Source of the DNA: Inquilinus limosus_F
Lineage (GTDB): Bacteria; Pseudomonadota; Alphaproteobacteria; DSM-16000; Inquilinaceae
Assembly: GCF_051487185.1 (NCBI RefSeq)
Contig: NZ_JAHVDK010000016.1
Location: forward strand, 1-64,000
Reading direction: 5' to 3'
Length of the DNA: 64,000 nt
The first letter of the stretch is position 1. Each line of letters opens with the position of its first letter. Positions 34,448-42,452 of this stretch are shown piece after piece. The notes under the pieces were generated by a model. That model ran no database searches. It was not told where the DNA came from and saw only the letters and a list, made by a program, of their open reading frames with translations. The position numbers were made by a program, and so were the translations under genes.

Positions 34448-35158
34448 CTAGGCGGCCGCGTCGGTCTTGCCCTGCCGCACGGCGTTGGCCTTGTGCAAGG
34501 TTCGGACGGGGTCGCCGAAATGGCGGTCCAGCTCCTTCAGCGCCGCCTCGGCATCCTCGCCGCCGACGAGGTCGGCCAGCAGCTGATGTTCCTCGATCAG
34601 CGCCTTGTTGCCGCGATAGCCGCCCATCAGCTTGTGCAGGCACAGCATGGTCTCGGCCTGCAGCGTGGCGTAGCCGCGGGACAGCCGGTGGCTGCCGGCG
34701 GCGTCGACCATCTCGCGGTGGAACTCCAGGTCCAGCTCGGCCGTGCGCGGCCAGTCCCCGCGCCGGACGGCGGCCTCCATCTGCCGGGCGATGGCCTTCA
34801 GCCTCTTCGCCAGGGCGGCCCGGCCGGGCAGGCCCATCACCCGCCGCAGGGCGGCGAGCTCCAGCGACCTGCGCACGAAATAGATGTCCTGCAGGTCCTC
34901 CTCGCTCAGCTCCGGCACGAAGACGCCGCGATGCGGCTCGCTGCGCAGCAGCCCTTCCTGGATCAGCCGCTGCAGCGCCTCGCGCACCGGCCCCCGGCTG
35001 ACGCCGAAGCTGGCCGCGAGCTCCATCTCGTTGAGCTGGGAGCCGAGCGGAAAGGTGCCGTCGAGGATCGAGGCGCGGATCTGCTCGCTGACCTGGCCCG
35101 AGAGGGTGGTGCGCTTCAGCTGCTTCACCCTCCCGCCGGAACCGTTCGCCTGTGCCAT
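34448..35158 (-). CDS. FCD-domain GntR family regulator
   Basis: 236 residues. The winged helix at residues ~14-80 contains LNEMELAASFGVSRGPVREAL and the FCD domain has histidines in LEFHREM and the IEEHQLL segment. It is co-directional with the M20 and FAD oxidase genes upstream (35-bp gap) and the Lrp gene downstream. The palindromes at 36547 and 38612 (GATTGT-NN-ACAATC) resemble binding sites of this subfamily (TNGT/ACNA half-sites), so it is the best candidate regulator of the oxidase and of the ABC importer. Confidence 0.92.
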   Translation of the reverse strand: MAQANGSGGRVKQLKRTTLSGQVSEQIRASILDGTFPLGSQLNEMELAASFGVSRGPVREALQRLIQEGLLRSEPHRGVFVPELSEEDLQDIYFVRRSLELAALRRVMGLPGRAALAKRLKAIARQMEAAVRRGDWPRTAELDLEFHREMVDAAGSHRLSRGYATLQAETMLCLHKLMGGYRGNKALIEEHQLLADLVGGEDAEAALKELDRHFGDPVRTLHKANAVRQGKTDAAA

Positions 35159-35193
35159 GCGCTCGCCCCTTCCGTGATTGTCGCCCCGGCCGC

Positions 35194-36471
35194 TCAATGC
35201 AGGACGTCCTGCAACCGATAGTAGGCGCCCACCAGGGGCAGGAACCAGGGGGGCCCGAAATGGCCGGGGACGGCCGGCCAGTCGAGGTCCCGGAAGATAT
35301 TCGTCTCCGGTCGGCCGCTCATCACCTCGGCCATCACCGCGCCCATATGGGTCGCCATCTGCGTGCCGTGGCCGCTGTAACCCATCGAGTAATACAGGCC
35401 ATCGTGAATGCCGGCCCGCGGCAGCCGGTCGGCGGTCATGTCGACGATCCCGCCCCAGCAATAGTCGATCCGAACCTCGCCGAGCTGCGGGAAGACCCGG
35501 TGCAGAGCTCGTCGCAAGACCTTGCCGCTCTTGGCGTCGGACAGCGGGTTGGAGACGGCGAAGCGCGCCCGTCCGCCGAACAGCAGCCGGTTGTCGCCGA
35601 GGATGCGGAAATAGGTGCCGACATTCTTCGAATCCGTCGCCATCCGGCGCGTCGGCATCAGCTCGTCCACCACCGCCTGCGGCAGCGTCTCGGTGACGAT
35701 CACGAAACTGCCGATCGGGATGATGCGGCGCCGGAACCAGGCGAAGGGGCCGGCACGCGACGGCCCGGTTGCGAGCAGCACCTGCGAGGCGGTGAGGCGG
35801 CCGCGGGGCGTCACCACCTCATGGGCATGGCCGTTCAGCCGCTTCAGTGCCGAGACCGGCGCGTCCTCGAAGATCGCGGCGCCCCGGGCCACCGCCGCCT
35901 CGGCCAGACCCCTGGAGAACCGGCCCATATGCATGCCGGCGCTCTTCCTGTAGACGAGCCCGCCGTGGAACCGGTCCGACCCGATCTCCGCCCGCAGATC
36001 GGCGGCCGGGACCAGGGCGGTGTCGGCGTCGACCTCGCGCGCCAGCACCTCCTGCGCCCGCTTCAGCTTGTCGAAATGCTCCGGCTTGGCGGCAAGCTTG
36101 ATCTTGCCGGTGCGGCGGAAATCGCAATCGATCCCCTCCTCCCGCACCAGGCGTTCGACCGTGTCCACGGCCGCGTCATAGGCCCGGTACAGCAGCCGGG
36201 CCCGGTCGAGGCCGAGGCGAGCCGCCACGCCCTGGAAATCGACGGCGAGGCCGTTGTTGCACTGGCCGCCGTTCCGGCCGGAGGCGCCGGCACCGACCTT
36301 GCCGGCCTCCAGCACCGCCACGCAGGCGCCGCGCTTGGCCAGCGCCAGCGCCGCCGAGAGCCCGGTGAAGCCGGCGCCGACAATGGCCACGTCGACCTTG
36401 CCTTCGACCGGCCCGGCGGCCGCGCCCTGGAAGGGCGTCACGGAATCCATCCAGTAGGAAGCCAGCTTCAT
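35194..36471 (-). CDS. FAD-dependent oxidoreductase (gamma-glutamylputrescine oxidase-like)
   Basis: 425 residues. The N-terminus SYWMDSVTPF and FAD motif VDVAIVGAGFTGLSAALALA, followed by LEAGKVGAGASGRNGGQCN, are typical of the PuuB/FAD_binding DAO group that oxidises amines. The ATG at 36471 has a palindromic operator about 75 bp upstream. Neighbours (M20 deacylase, Lrp, GntR, peptide-type importer) suggest catabolism of an acylated or N-linked amino compound, but the actual substrate is unknown. Confidence 0.9.
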   Translation of the reverse strand: MKLASYWMDSVTPFQGAAAGPVEGKVDVAIVGAGFTGLSAALALAKRGACVAVLEAGKVGAGASGRNGGQCNNGLAVDFQGVAARLGLDRARLLYRAYDAAVDTVERLVREEGIDCDFRRTGKIKLAAKPEHFDKLKRAQEVLAREVDADTALVPAADLRAEIGSDRFHGGLVYRKSAGMHMGRFSRGLAEAAVARGAAIFEDAPVSALKRLNGHAHEVVTPRGRLTASQVLLATGPSRAGPFAWFRRRIIPIGSFVIVTETLPQAVVDELMPTRRMATDSKNVGTYFRILGDNRLLFGGRARFAVSNPLSDAKSGKVLRRALHRVFPQLGEVRIDYCWGGIVDMTADRLPRAGIHDGLYYSMGYSGHGTQMATHMGAVMAEVMSGRPETNIFRDLDWPAVPGHFGPPWFLPLVGAYYRLQDVLH

Positions 36472-36546
36472 GATCGATCCTGATCGCGCGCTCGGGTCAG
36501 CGCTCGTCGCGGCGGCGACGCTCTAGTTCGATCACGTTCTTCGTAG

Positions 36547-36560
36547 GATTGTCAACAATC
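36547..36560. promoter_or_regulatory. Palindrome GATTGTCAACAATC, candidate GntR operator
   Basis: A perfect 14-bp palindrome located upstream of the FAD oxidase gene (ATG at 36471); it runs into the stop codon (36559-36561) of the M20 gene. The same motif, apart from the two central bases, occurs at 38615-38628 upstream of the ABC transporter operon. Confidence 0.65.
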
Positions 36561-37707
36561 ATAACATCGATTGGGCCGTCAGCCGCTCGATCATGGTGAC
36601 ACCCGAGGCCAGCTCCACCCTGGTGATGAACTCGTCCGGCTTGTGCGCGCGGTCGATGTCGCCCGGCCCGCAGACGACGGCCGGCACGCCGGCCTGTTGA
36701 TACAGCCCGGCCTCGGTGCCGAAGCTGACCGCGGCCTGCCGCGGCTGCTCCGAAATCGCCTCGGCCAGCGCCGCGAGCGGATGGTCGTCGGCGAGGTCGA
36801 GCGCCGGATAGAGGCTGAGCGTCTCGCTCTCGACCGCGACCGACCGCCCCTCCGCCCGCATCGCCGCGACTCGCGCCTCGGCGAAGCGTGCGATCGGCTC
36901 CCAGAGCTCGGCCGGGTCGGTGCCCGGGATGGCGCGGGCCTCGAGATCGAAGACGCATTCGGCCGGGACGATGTTGACGCCGGTGCCGCCGCCCACGACG
37001 CCGACCTGCAGGGTCGAGACCGGGGGCGCGAATCGGTCGTCGAACGGGCCTTCAGCCTCGAGTCGCCGGGCCTCGTCCCGCACCTTGACGATCAGCTCCG
37101 CCGCCAGATGGATGGCGTTGTCCGCCAGGTCCGGCCGTGAGGAATGGCCGGCGCGGCCGCGCACGCGCACCCGCCGGGCGATCTTGCCCTTGTGCCGCAG
37201 CACCGGGCGCAGCCCGGTCGGCTCGCCGACGATGCAGCCGAGCGGCGGGGCACACAGCCGCGGCAGCCGGTCGATCATGTGCCGCACCCCGACGCAGCCG
37301 ACCTCCTCGTCATAGGACAGGGCGATGTGCACCGGCCGCGGCAGCCGGGCGGCGATGAGCGCCGGCACGGAGGCAAGCACGCAGGCGACGAAGCCCTTCA
37401 TGTCCACCGCGCCGCGGCCGAACAGGCGGTCGCCATCGCGGCGCAGGGTGAAGGGATGGCCGGTCCAGCCCTCCGGCGCCGCCGGCACGACATCGAGATG
37501 CGCCGACAGGATCATGCCCGGCACCTCCGCCGGACCGATGGTGGCGAACAGGTTGGACCGATCGCCCTCCGGCCCCGGCAGCACCGTGGCCGCCACGCCG
37601 TGTTCGGCGAGACAGGCACGGACGTAGTCGACAATCGCGCCGTTCGCGGTGCGGCAGACGGAGGGAATCGCCACCAGATCCGCCAGAATCTCCTCGACCG
37701 TCTTCAT
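36559..37707 (-). CDS. M20 family deacylase (acetylornithine deacetylase/ArgE-like)
   Basis: 382 residues. Metal-binding motifs are SAHLDVV and GRGAVDMKG, followed by SYDEEVGCVGVRHMI with the catalytic glutamate pair, then VGEPTGLRPVLRHKGK and the C-terminal histidine in DRAHKPDEF. The pattern fits ArgE/DapE-type zinc amidohydrolases that deacylate amino acids. An AGGAGGAGC site lies before the ATG at 37707. It precedes the PuuB-like oxidase gene and is divergent from a HAD hydrolase, so N-acyl amino acid processing before oxidation is a fair inference. Confidence 0.93.
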   Translation of the reverse strand: MKTVEEILADLVAIPSVCRTANGAIVDYVRACLAEHGVAATVLPGPEGDRSNLFATIGPAEVPGMILSAHLDVVPAAPEGWTGHPFTLRRDGDRLFGRGAVDMKGFVACVLASVPALIAARLPRPVHIALSYDEEVGCVGVRHMIDRLPRLCAPPLGCIVGEPTGLRPVLRHKGKIARRVRVRGRAGHSSRPDLADNAIHLAAELIVKVRDEARRLEAEGPFDDRFAPPVSTLQVGVVGGGTGVNIVPAECVFDLEARAIPGTDPAELWEPIARFAEARVAAMRAEGRSVAVESETLSLYPALDLADDHPLAALAEAISEQPRQAAVSFGTEAGLYQQAGVPAVVCGPGDIDRAHKPDEFITRVELASGVTMIERLTAQSML

Positions 37708-37914
37708 CCCGCTCCTCCTGTCATGGCCCCGCCATCCTGCCCCGCCGCGCCCCGGCGGACGCGCCGAAGGACGGCGGTGGATCGGCACGTCGTGCCATCG
37801 GAGCCGCCGCAAACGGCATGATCGCCCTGCCCTGTGGCGCACAGACGGCTGGCCGTGCGGCCCGCCCCTTCTAGGATGGCACGATCGCAGACCTGGGAAC
37901 GACCGAGGCACGGC

Positions 37915-38580
37915 ATGGCCCTGAGACCGAAATACGTCACCTTCGACTGCTACGGCACGCTGATCTATTTCGAAATGGCGCCCGCCGCCCGCCGGATCTA
38001 TGCCGATCGGGTCGACGTCGCGCAGATGGACGCCTTCTGCACCGATTTCTCTTCCTACCGCCTGGACGAGGTGCTGGGCGCCTGGAAGCCCTATGTCGAG
38101 GTGGTGCGTAACGCCCTCGAACGCTGCTGCAAGCTGTGGCGGGTGGAGTTCCGGGAGACGGATGCGGAAGCGATCTACGCCGCGATCCCGAGCTGGGGTC
38201 CGCATCCCGACGTGCCGGAAGCGCTGGCCAAGGTCGCGGCGCATGTCCCGCTGGTCATCCTGTCCAATTCGATGACCGACCTGATCCCGCACAGCGTGGC
38301 CAAGCTCGGCGCTCCGTTCCACGCCGTCTTCACCGCGCAGGAGGCGCAGGCGTACAAGCCGCGCATGCGCGCCTTCGAATACATGTTCGACCAGCTCGGC
38401 TGCGGGCCGGAGGACGTGCTGCACTGCTCCTCCAGCTTCCGCTACGATCTGATGACCGCGCACGACCTGCGGATCACCCACAAGGCCTTCGTGAATCGCG
38501 GGCACGAGCCGCCGAACCCCTATTACGGCTATCACGAGATCAAGGACATCCGTGGCCTGCCCGGCCTGCTCGGGCTGTAG
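37915..38580 (+). CDS. HAD hydrolase, haloacid dehalogenase type II
   Basis: 221 residues. HAD motifs are FDCYGTL (nucleophile aspartate), VILSNSMTDL, a lysine in QAYKPRMRAFEYM and the acidic region FRYDLMTAHDLR. The spacing and length match 2-haloacid dehalogenase-type proteins, though members also dephosphorylate small metabolites. ATG at 37915 is chosen by GAGG spacing and the domain boundary; frames farther upstream code for unrelated arginine-rich sequence. It lies 205 bp before the transporter operon, beyond the palindrome at 38612. Confidence 0.88.
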   Translation: MALRPKYVTFDCYGTLIYFEMAPAARRIYADRVDVAQMDAFCTDFSSYRLDEVLGAWKPYVEVVRNALERCCKLWRVEFRETDAEAIYAAIPSWGPHPDVPEALAKVAAHVPLVILSNSMTDLIPHSVAKLGAPFHAVFTAQEAQAYKPRMRAFEYMFDQLGCGPEDVLHCSSSFRYDLMTAHDLRITHKAFVNRGHEPPNPYYGYHEIKDIRGLPGLLGL

Positions 38581-38611
38581 CCACCACTCGGCGGCGGCGC
38601 ATCTTCACCAT

Positions 38612-38631
38612 TAAGATTGTTGACAATCTTA
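38612..38631. promoter_or_regulatory. 20-bp palindrome TAAGATTGT..ACAATCTTA, candidate GntR operator
   Basis: Nine-base arms with a 2-base centre, 155 bp upstream of the solute-binding protein ATG at 38786. The core GATTGT-NN-ACAATC matches the site at 36547. The rest of the spacer to 38785 shows no gene. Confidence 0.65.
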
Positions 38632-38785
38632 CGATCACCGCCATCATACCCGGAACAGCGACAACGGCGCGGCGGCCCGGACGGGCCGCCCAGGCGACGC
38701 GGCATACCGCGCACCGAAACGGTCGGCCATCAGACCAACCAGGGGGCTCGGGATCTCTGATCCCGCACAACAGAGGGACGGCGGC

Positions 38786-40399
38786 ATGACGAAGATCAGC
38801 GATTTCGAAGCAATGCGCCCCGCCGAGCGCCGGCGCGTGCTGGACGCGCTGCGCGGCGGCGCCACCCGGCGCGAGGTGCTGGGCATGCTCGGCATGGCCG
38901 GGATGGGTCTCGCCGCCGGCGGGTCGGTGTTCGCCCACGCCAGCCGGGCGCTGGCGGACACGCCGAAGCGCGGCGGCAGCATCCGCGTCGCCGGCTACAC
39001 CAGCTCGACCGCCGACACCCTGGACCCGGCCAAGCAGACAGCGTCGACCGACTATGTCCGCTGCAACCTGTTCTACAACAAGCTGACCCGGATCGACGAA
39101 GCCGGCGAGCCGCAGATGGAGCTGGCCGAGGCGATCGACAACGACAAGGCGACGGTCTGGACCATCAAGCTTCGCCGCGGCGTCACCTTCCACGACGGCA
39201 AGACCCTGACCGCCGACGACGTCGTCTATTCCCTGAAGCGGCATCTCGACCCGGAGGTCGGCAGCAAGGCCAAGGCCCTGGCTTCCGCGATCGAGGAGAT
39301 CACCGCGACCGGCCCGAACGAGATTCGCATCAAGCTGTCGAGCCCGAACGCCGATTTCCCGGTGATCCTGGGCACGAGCCATTTCCATATCGTCAAGGAC
39401 GGCACCAAGGACTTCACCACCGCGGTCGGCACCGGCCCGTTCAAGTGCCAGGAGTTCTCGCCCGGCGTCCGCTCTGTCGCCGTGCGCAACGAGGGCTACT
39501 GGCGGGATGGCCCCTGGCTCGACCAGATCGAGTTCTTCGGGCTGGCCGACGAGAGCGCGCGGGTCAACGCCCTCTTGTCCGGCGACGTGCAGCTGGCCTC
39601 GACCATCAATCCGCGCTCGGTCAAGCAGCTGCAGGACACCGGCGCCTTCGGCATCCTGGACACGAGGGCCGGCAACTACACCAACCTGATTATGCGGCTG
39701 GACCAAGCGCCGGGCAGCACCCCGGATTTCATCCTCGGCATGAAGTGCCTGATCAACCGCGAGCAGATCCGCTCCGCGATCTATCGCGGCTATGCCGAGA
39801 TCGCCAACGACCATCCGATCCCGTCCTCGAACCGCTTCTACGCCAAGGACATCCCGCAGCGGGCCTTCGACCCGGACCAGGCGAAGTTCCACTTCCAGAA
39901 GGCCGGGGTGCTGGGCACGACCGTGCCGGTCGTCGCCTCTCCCGCCGCCGACAATTCGGTGGAGATGGCGGTGCTGCTGCAGCAGGAGGCGCAGAAGATC
40001 GGCCTGACGCTGGACGTGCAGCGCGTGCCCTCGGACGGCTATTGGTCGAACTACTGGATGAAGTCGCCGGTCGGCTTCGGCAACATCAATCCGCGACCGA
40101 CCGCCGACCTGCTGCTGACGCTGTTCTACAAATCCGACGCCCCCTGGAACGAGTCCGGCTGGAAGGACGAGAAGTTCGACCAGCTGCTGGTCGCCGCCCG
40201 GGCCGAGACCGACGAGGACAAGCGCCGGCAGATGTATCACGACCTGCAGGTGATGGTGCGCGACGGGTCCGGCGTGGCCATCCCGACCTTCATCAGCAAC
40301 ATCGACGCCTACACCAGCACGCTGAAGGGGCTGAAGCCGATGCCGACGGGCGCCCTGATGGGCTACGGCTTCGGCGAGTATGTCTGGCTGGACAGCTAG
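38786..40399 (+). CDS. Family 5 extracellular solute-binding protein
   Basis: 537 residues. A twin-arginine-like leader (TRREVLGMLGMAGMGLAAGG) precedes the SBP_bac_5 domain, with KLRRGVTFHDGKTLTADDVVYSLKRH and TAVGTGPFKCQEF as landmarks. Tat export of a solute-binding protein suggests a bound cofactor or early folding, though Sec use is possible. It precedes the permease and ATPase genes, separated from them by a 232-bp repeat-bearing spacer. The ligand is probably a peptide-like or opine-like compound. Confidence 0.92.
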   Translation: MTKISDFEAMRPAERRRVLDALRGGATRREVLGMLGMAGMGLAAGGSVFAHASRALADTPKRGGSIRVAGYTSSTADTLDPAKQTASTDYVRCNLFYNKLTRIDEAGEPQMELAEAIDNDKATVWTIKLRRGVTFHDGKTLTADDVVYSLKRHLDPEVGSKAKALASAIEEITATGPNEIRIKLSSPNADFPVILGTSHFHIVKDGTKDFTTAVGTGPFKCQEFSPGVRSVAVRNEGYWRDGPWLDQIEFFGLADESARVNALLSGDVQLASTINPRSVKQLQDTGAFGILDTRAGNYTNLIMRLDQAPGSTPDFILGMKCLINREQIRSAIYRGYAEIANDHPIPSSNRFYAKDIPQRAFDPDQAKFHFQKAGVLGTTVPVVASPAADNSVEMAVLLQQEAQKIGLTLDVQRVPSDGYWSNYWMKSPVGFGNINPRPTADLLLTLFYKSDAPWNESGWKDEKFDQLLVAARAETDEDKRRQMYHDLQVMVRDGSGVAIPTFISNIDAYTSTLKGLKPMPTGALMGYGFGEYVWLDS

Positions 40400-40448
40400 C
40401 GCCGGCATTCGGGATGCCTGTTTCACAGATCCTTGGGCGCATTCCGGT

Positions 40449-40583
40449 TGCCTCTCCCGCTTGCGGGAGAGGTCGGAGACGCGAAGCGGCTCCGGGTGAG
40501 GGGATTTTGTCGAGGCCTGGACCAGCCCTCACCCGGACATCCTGGCGGATGTCCGACCTCTCCCGCGTCCGGCGGGAGAGGCA
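40449..40583. repeat. Inverted repeat CTCTCCCGC..GCGGGAGAG in a transporter operon
   Basis: Nested inverted repeat: outer arms TGCCTCTCCCGC..GGGAGAGGTCGGA with the complementary arm at its right end, and inner arms GGGTGAGGG / CCCTCACCC. Its CCTCTCCCGC..GCGGGAGAGG type is common in intergenic regions of many proteobacteria. It sits between the SBP gene and the permease genes, where stem-loops often stabilise SBP mRNA. Confidence 0.75.
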
Positions 40584-40631
40584 AACCAAGGCCATGGGCG
40601 TGTCAGCCAATCGTTCTCCGGGGGCCGGGCG

Positions 40632-41588
40632 ATGAACGCGCAGATCGCGAAGCTGATCGGAGGGCGACTGGTCGTCGCGGCGCTGACCCTGCTGTTCGTC
40701 GCCGTGGTGGTGTTCGTTGCCACCCAGCTGCTGCCGGGCGACGTGGCGCAGGCGATCCTGGGCCAGAGCGCGACGCCGGAGGCCGTGGCGGGCTTGCGCA
40801 CGGCGCTGGGCCTCGACCAGCCGGCGGCGCAGCGCTTCCTCCACTGGCTCGGCGGGATGCTGACCGGCGACCCGGGCGTGTCGCTGGTCAGCCGCCAGCC
40901 GATCGGCCCGCTGATCGGCACCCGCCTCGCCAGCTCGCTGCTGCTCGCCGCCATCGTCGCCGCGGTCGCGGTGCCGCTGGCGCTCGCGATCGGCATCACC
41001 TCCGCCGTCTGGCGCGGGTCGCTGTACGACCGGGTGGTGGCCACCGCCACCATCTCGGTCGTGGCGGTGCCGGAGTTCCTGGTCGCCACCCTGGCCGTGC
41101 TGGTCTTCGCCGTGCATCTGCACTGGCTGCCGGCGCTCTCCTTCGTCTCCGCCAACGCCTCGCCGCTGCAGTTCCTGCGCGCCGTAGCCATGCCGGTGCT
41201 GAGCCTGACTTTCGTGGTGACGGCGCAGATGGCGCGGATGACCCGCGCCGCGGTGATCGAGACGCTGCGGTCGCCCTATGTCGAGATGGCGGCGCTGAAA
41301 GGCGCGAGCCCGGCGCGCATCGTGCTGCGCCACGCTTTGCCCAACGCGGTCGGCGCTATCGCCAACGCGGTCGCGCTCAGCCTGTCCTACCTCCTCGGCG
41401 GCGTGATCATCGTCGAGACCATCTTCAACTATCCGGGCATCGCCAAGCTGATGGTCGACAGCGTCGCCATGCGCGACATGCCGGTGGTGCAGTCCTGCGC
41501 CATGGTGTTCTGCGCCGTCTACCTGCTGCTGGTCACCGCCGCCGACATCGCGGCGATCCTGTCCAACCCGAAGCTGCGCCGCCGATGA
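40632..41588 (+). CDS. Peptide-type ABC transporter permease (DppB-like)
   Basis: 318 residues. The N-terminal helix (LVVAALTLLFVAVVVFVA), the sequence LLPGDVAQAILGQ and the EAA loop in SPYVEMAALKGASPAR mark it as the OppB/DppB-type subunit. It ends in hydrophobic segments. The next gene starts within its stop codon (ATGA overlap). It works with the SBP at 38786 and the two-domain ATPase at 42453. Confidence 0.93.
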   Translation: MNAQIAKLIGGRLVVAALTLLFVAVVVFVATQLLPGDVAQAILGQSATPEAVAGLRTALGLDQPAAQRFLHWLGGMLTGDPGVSLVSRQPIGPLIGTRLASSLLLAAIVAAVAVPLALAIGITSAVWRGSLYDRVVATATISVVAVPEFLVATLAVLVFAVHLHWLPALSFVSANASPLQFLRAVAMPVLSLTFVVTAQMARMTRAAVIETLRSPYVEMAALKGASPARIVLRHALPNAVGAIANAVALSLSYLLGGVIIVETIFNYPGIAKLMVDSVAMRDMPVVQSCAMVFCAVYLLLVTAADIAAILSNPKLRRR

Positions 41589-42451
41589 CCCAGCCCGCCC
41601 TCGATAACATCGAGCCGCTTCCCCGGCGCAAGCCGCGCCGGCTGCGCCTGTCTGCTCCCGGCGTGATCGGCGCGGCGATCGTGATGGCCTGTATCGCTGT
41701 CGCGGCCTTCGGGTCGGCCCTCGCCCCCTATGACGCGGGGGCGGTGGTCGACTACGAGGTGTTCAAGCCGATCAGCGCGGCTTTCCCGCTGGGGACCGAC
41801 TATCTCGGCCGCGACATGCTGAGCCGCATCCTGCTCGGCGCCCGCTACACGGTCGGCATCGCCGGCCTCGCCACCCTGTTGGCCTGCGGCGCCGGCGTCT
41901 GCCTCGGCCTGTTCGCCGCTGCCATTGGTGGCTGGACCGACGCGCTGCTGAGCCGGACGCTCGACGCCCTGACCTCGATCCCGAGCAAGATGCTGGCGCT
42001 GGTGCTGGTGGCCGGGCTCGGCTCCTCCACCCCGATCCTGGTGCTGACGCTGGCCTTCATCTACCTGCCGGGCTGCTTCCGCATCACCCGCGCGCTCGGC
42101 GTCAACATCGCCGCGGAGGATTTCGTCCTGGCGGCCCGGGCCCGCGGCGAGCGCACCGGCTATGTCATGCTGCAGGAGGTGCTGCCCAACATGATCGGCC
42201 CGATCCTGGCGGATTTCGGCCTGCGCTTCGTCTTCGTCGTGCTGCTGCTGAGCAGCCTCAGCTTCCTCGGCCTCGGCGTGCAGCCGCCGAACGCCGACTG
42301 GGGGTCGCTGGTGCGCGAGAACATCTCGGGGCTGAGCGAGGGCGCGCCGGCGGTAATCATGCCGGCCCTCGCTATCGCGGTGCTGACCATTGGCGTCAAC
42401 CTGCTGATCGACAGCCTGCCCGGCCGCCGCCGGGACGCGGGAGGGCACTGA
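41585..42451 (+). CDS. Peptide-type ABC transporter permease (DppC-like)
   Basis: 288 residues. It has the FPLGTDYLGRDMLSRILLGAR motif and the EAA-type loop (EDFVLAARARGERTGY), then SFLGLGVQPPNADWG. ATG at 41585 overlaps the previous stop codon, so expression is coupled. It is followed by the ATPase gene at 42453. Confidence 0.93.
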   Translation: MTQPALDNIEPLPRRKPRRLRLSAPGVIGAAIVMACIAVAAFGSALAPYDAGAVVDYEVFKPISAAFPLGTDYLGRDMLSRILLGARYTVGIAGLATLLACGAGVCLGLFAAAIGGWTDALLSRTLDALTSIPSKMLALVLVAGLGSSTPILVLTLAFIYLPGCFRITRALGVNIAAEDFVLAARARGERTGYVMLQEVLPNMIGPILADFGLRFVFVVLLLSSLSFLGLGVQPPNADWGSLVRENISGLSEGAPAVIMPALAIAVLTIGVNLLIDSLPGRRRDAGGH

Positions 42452-42452
42452 G

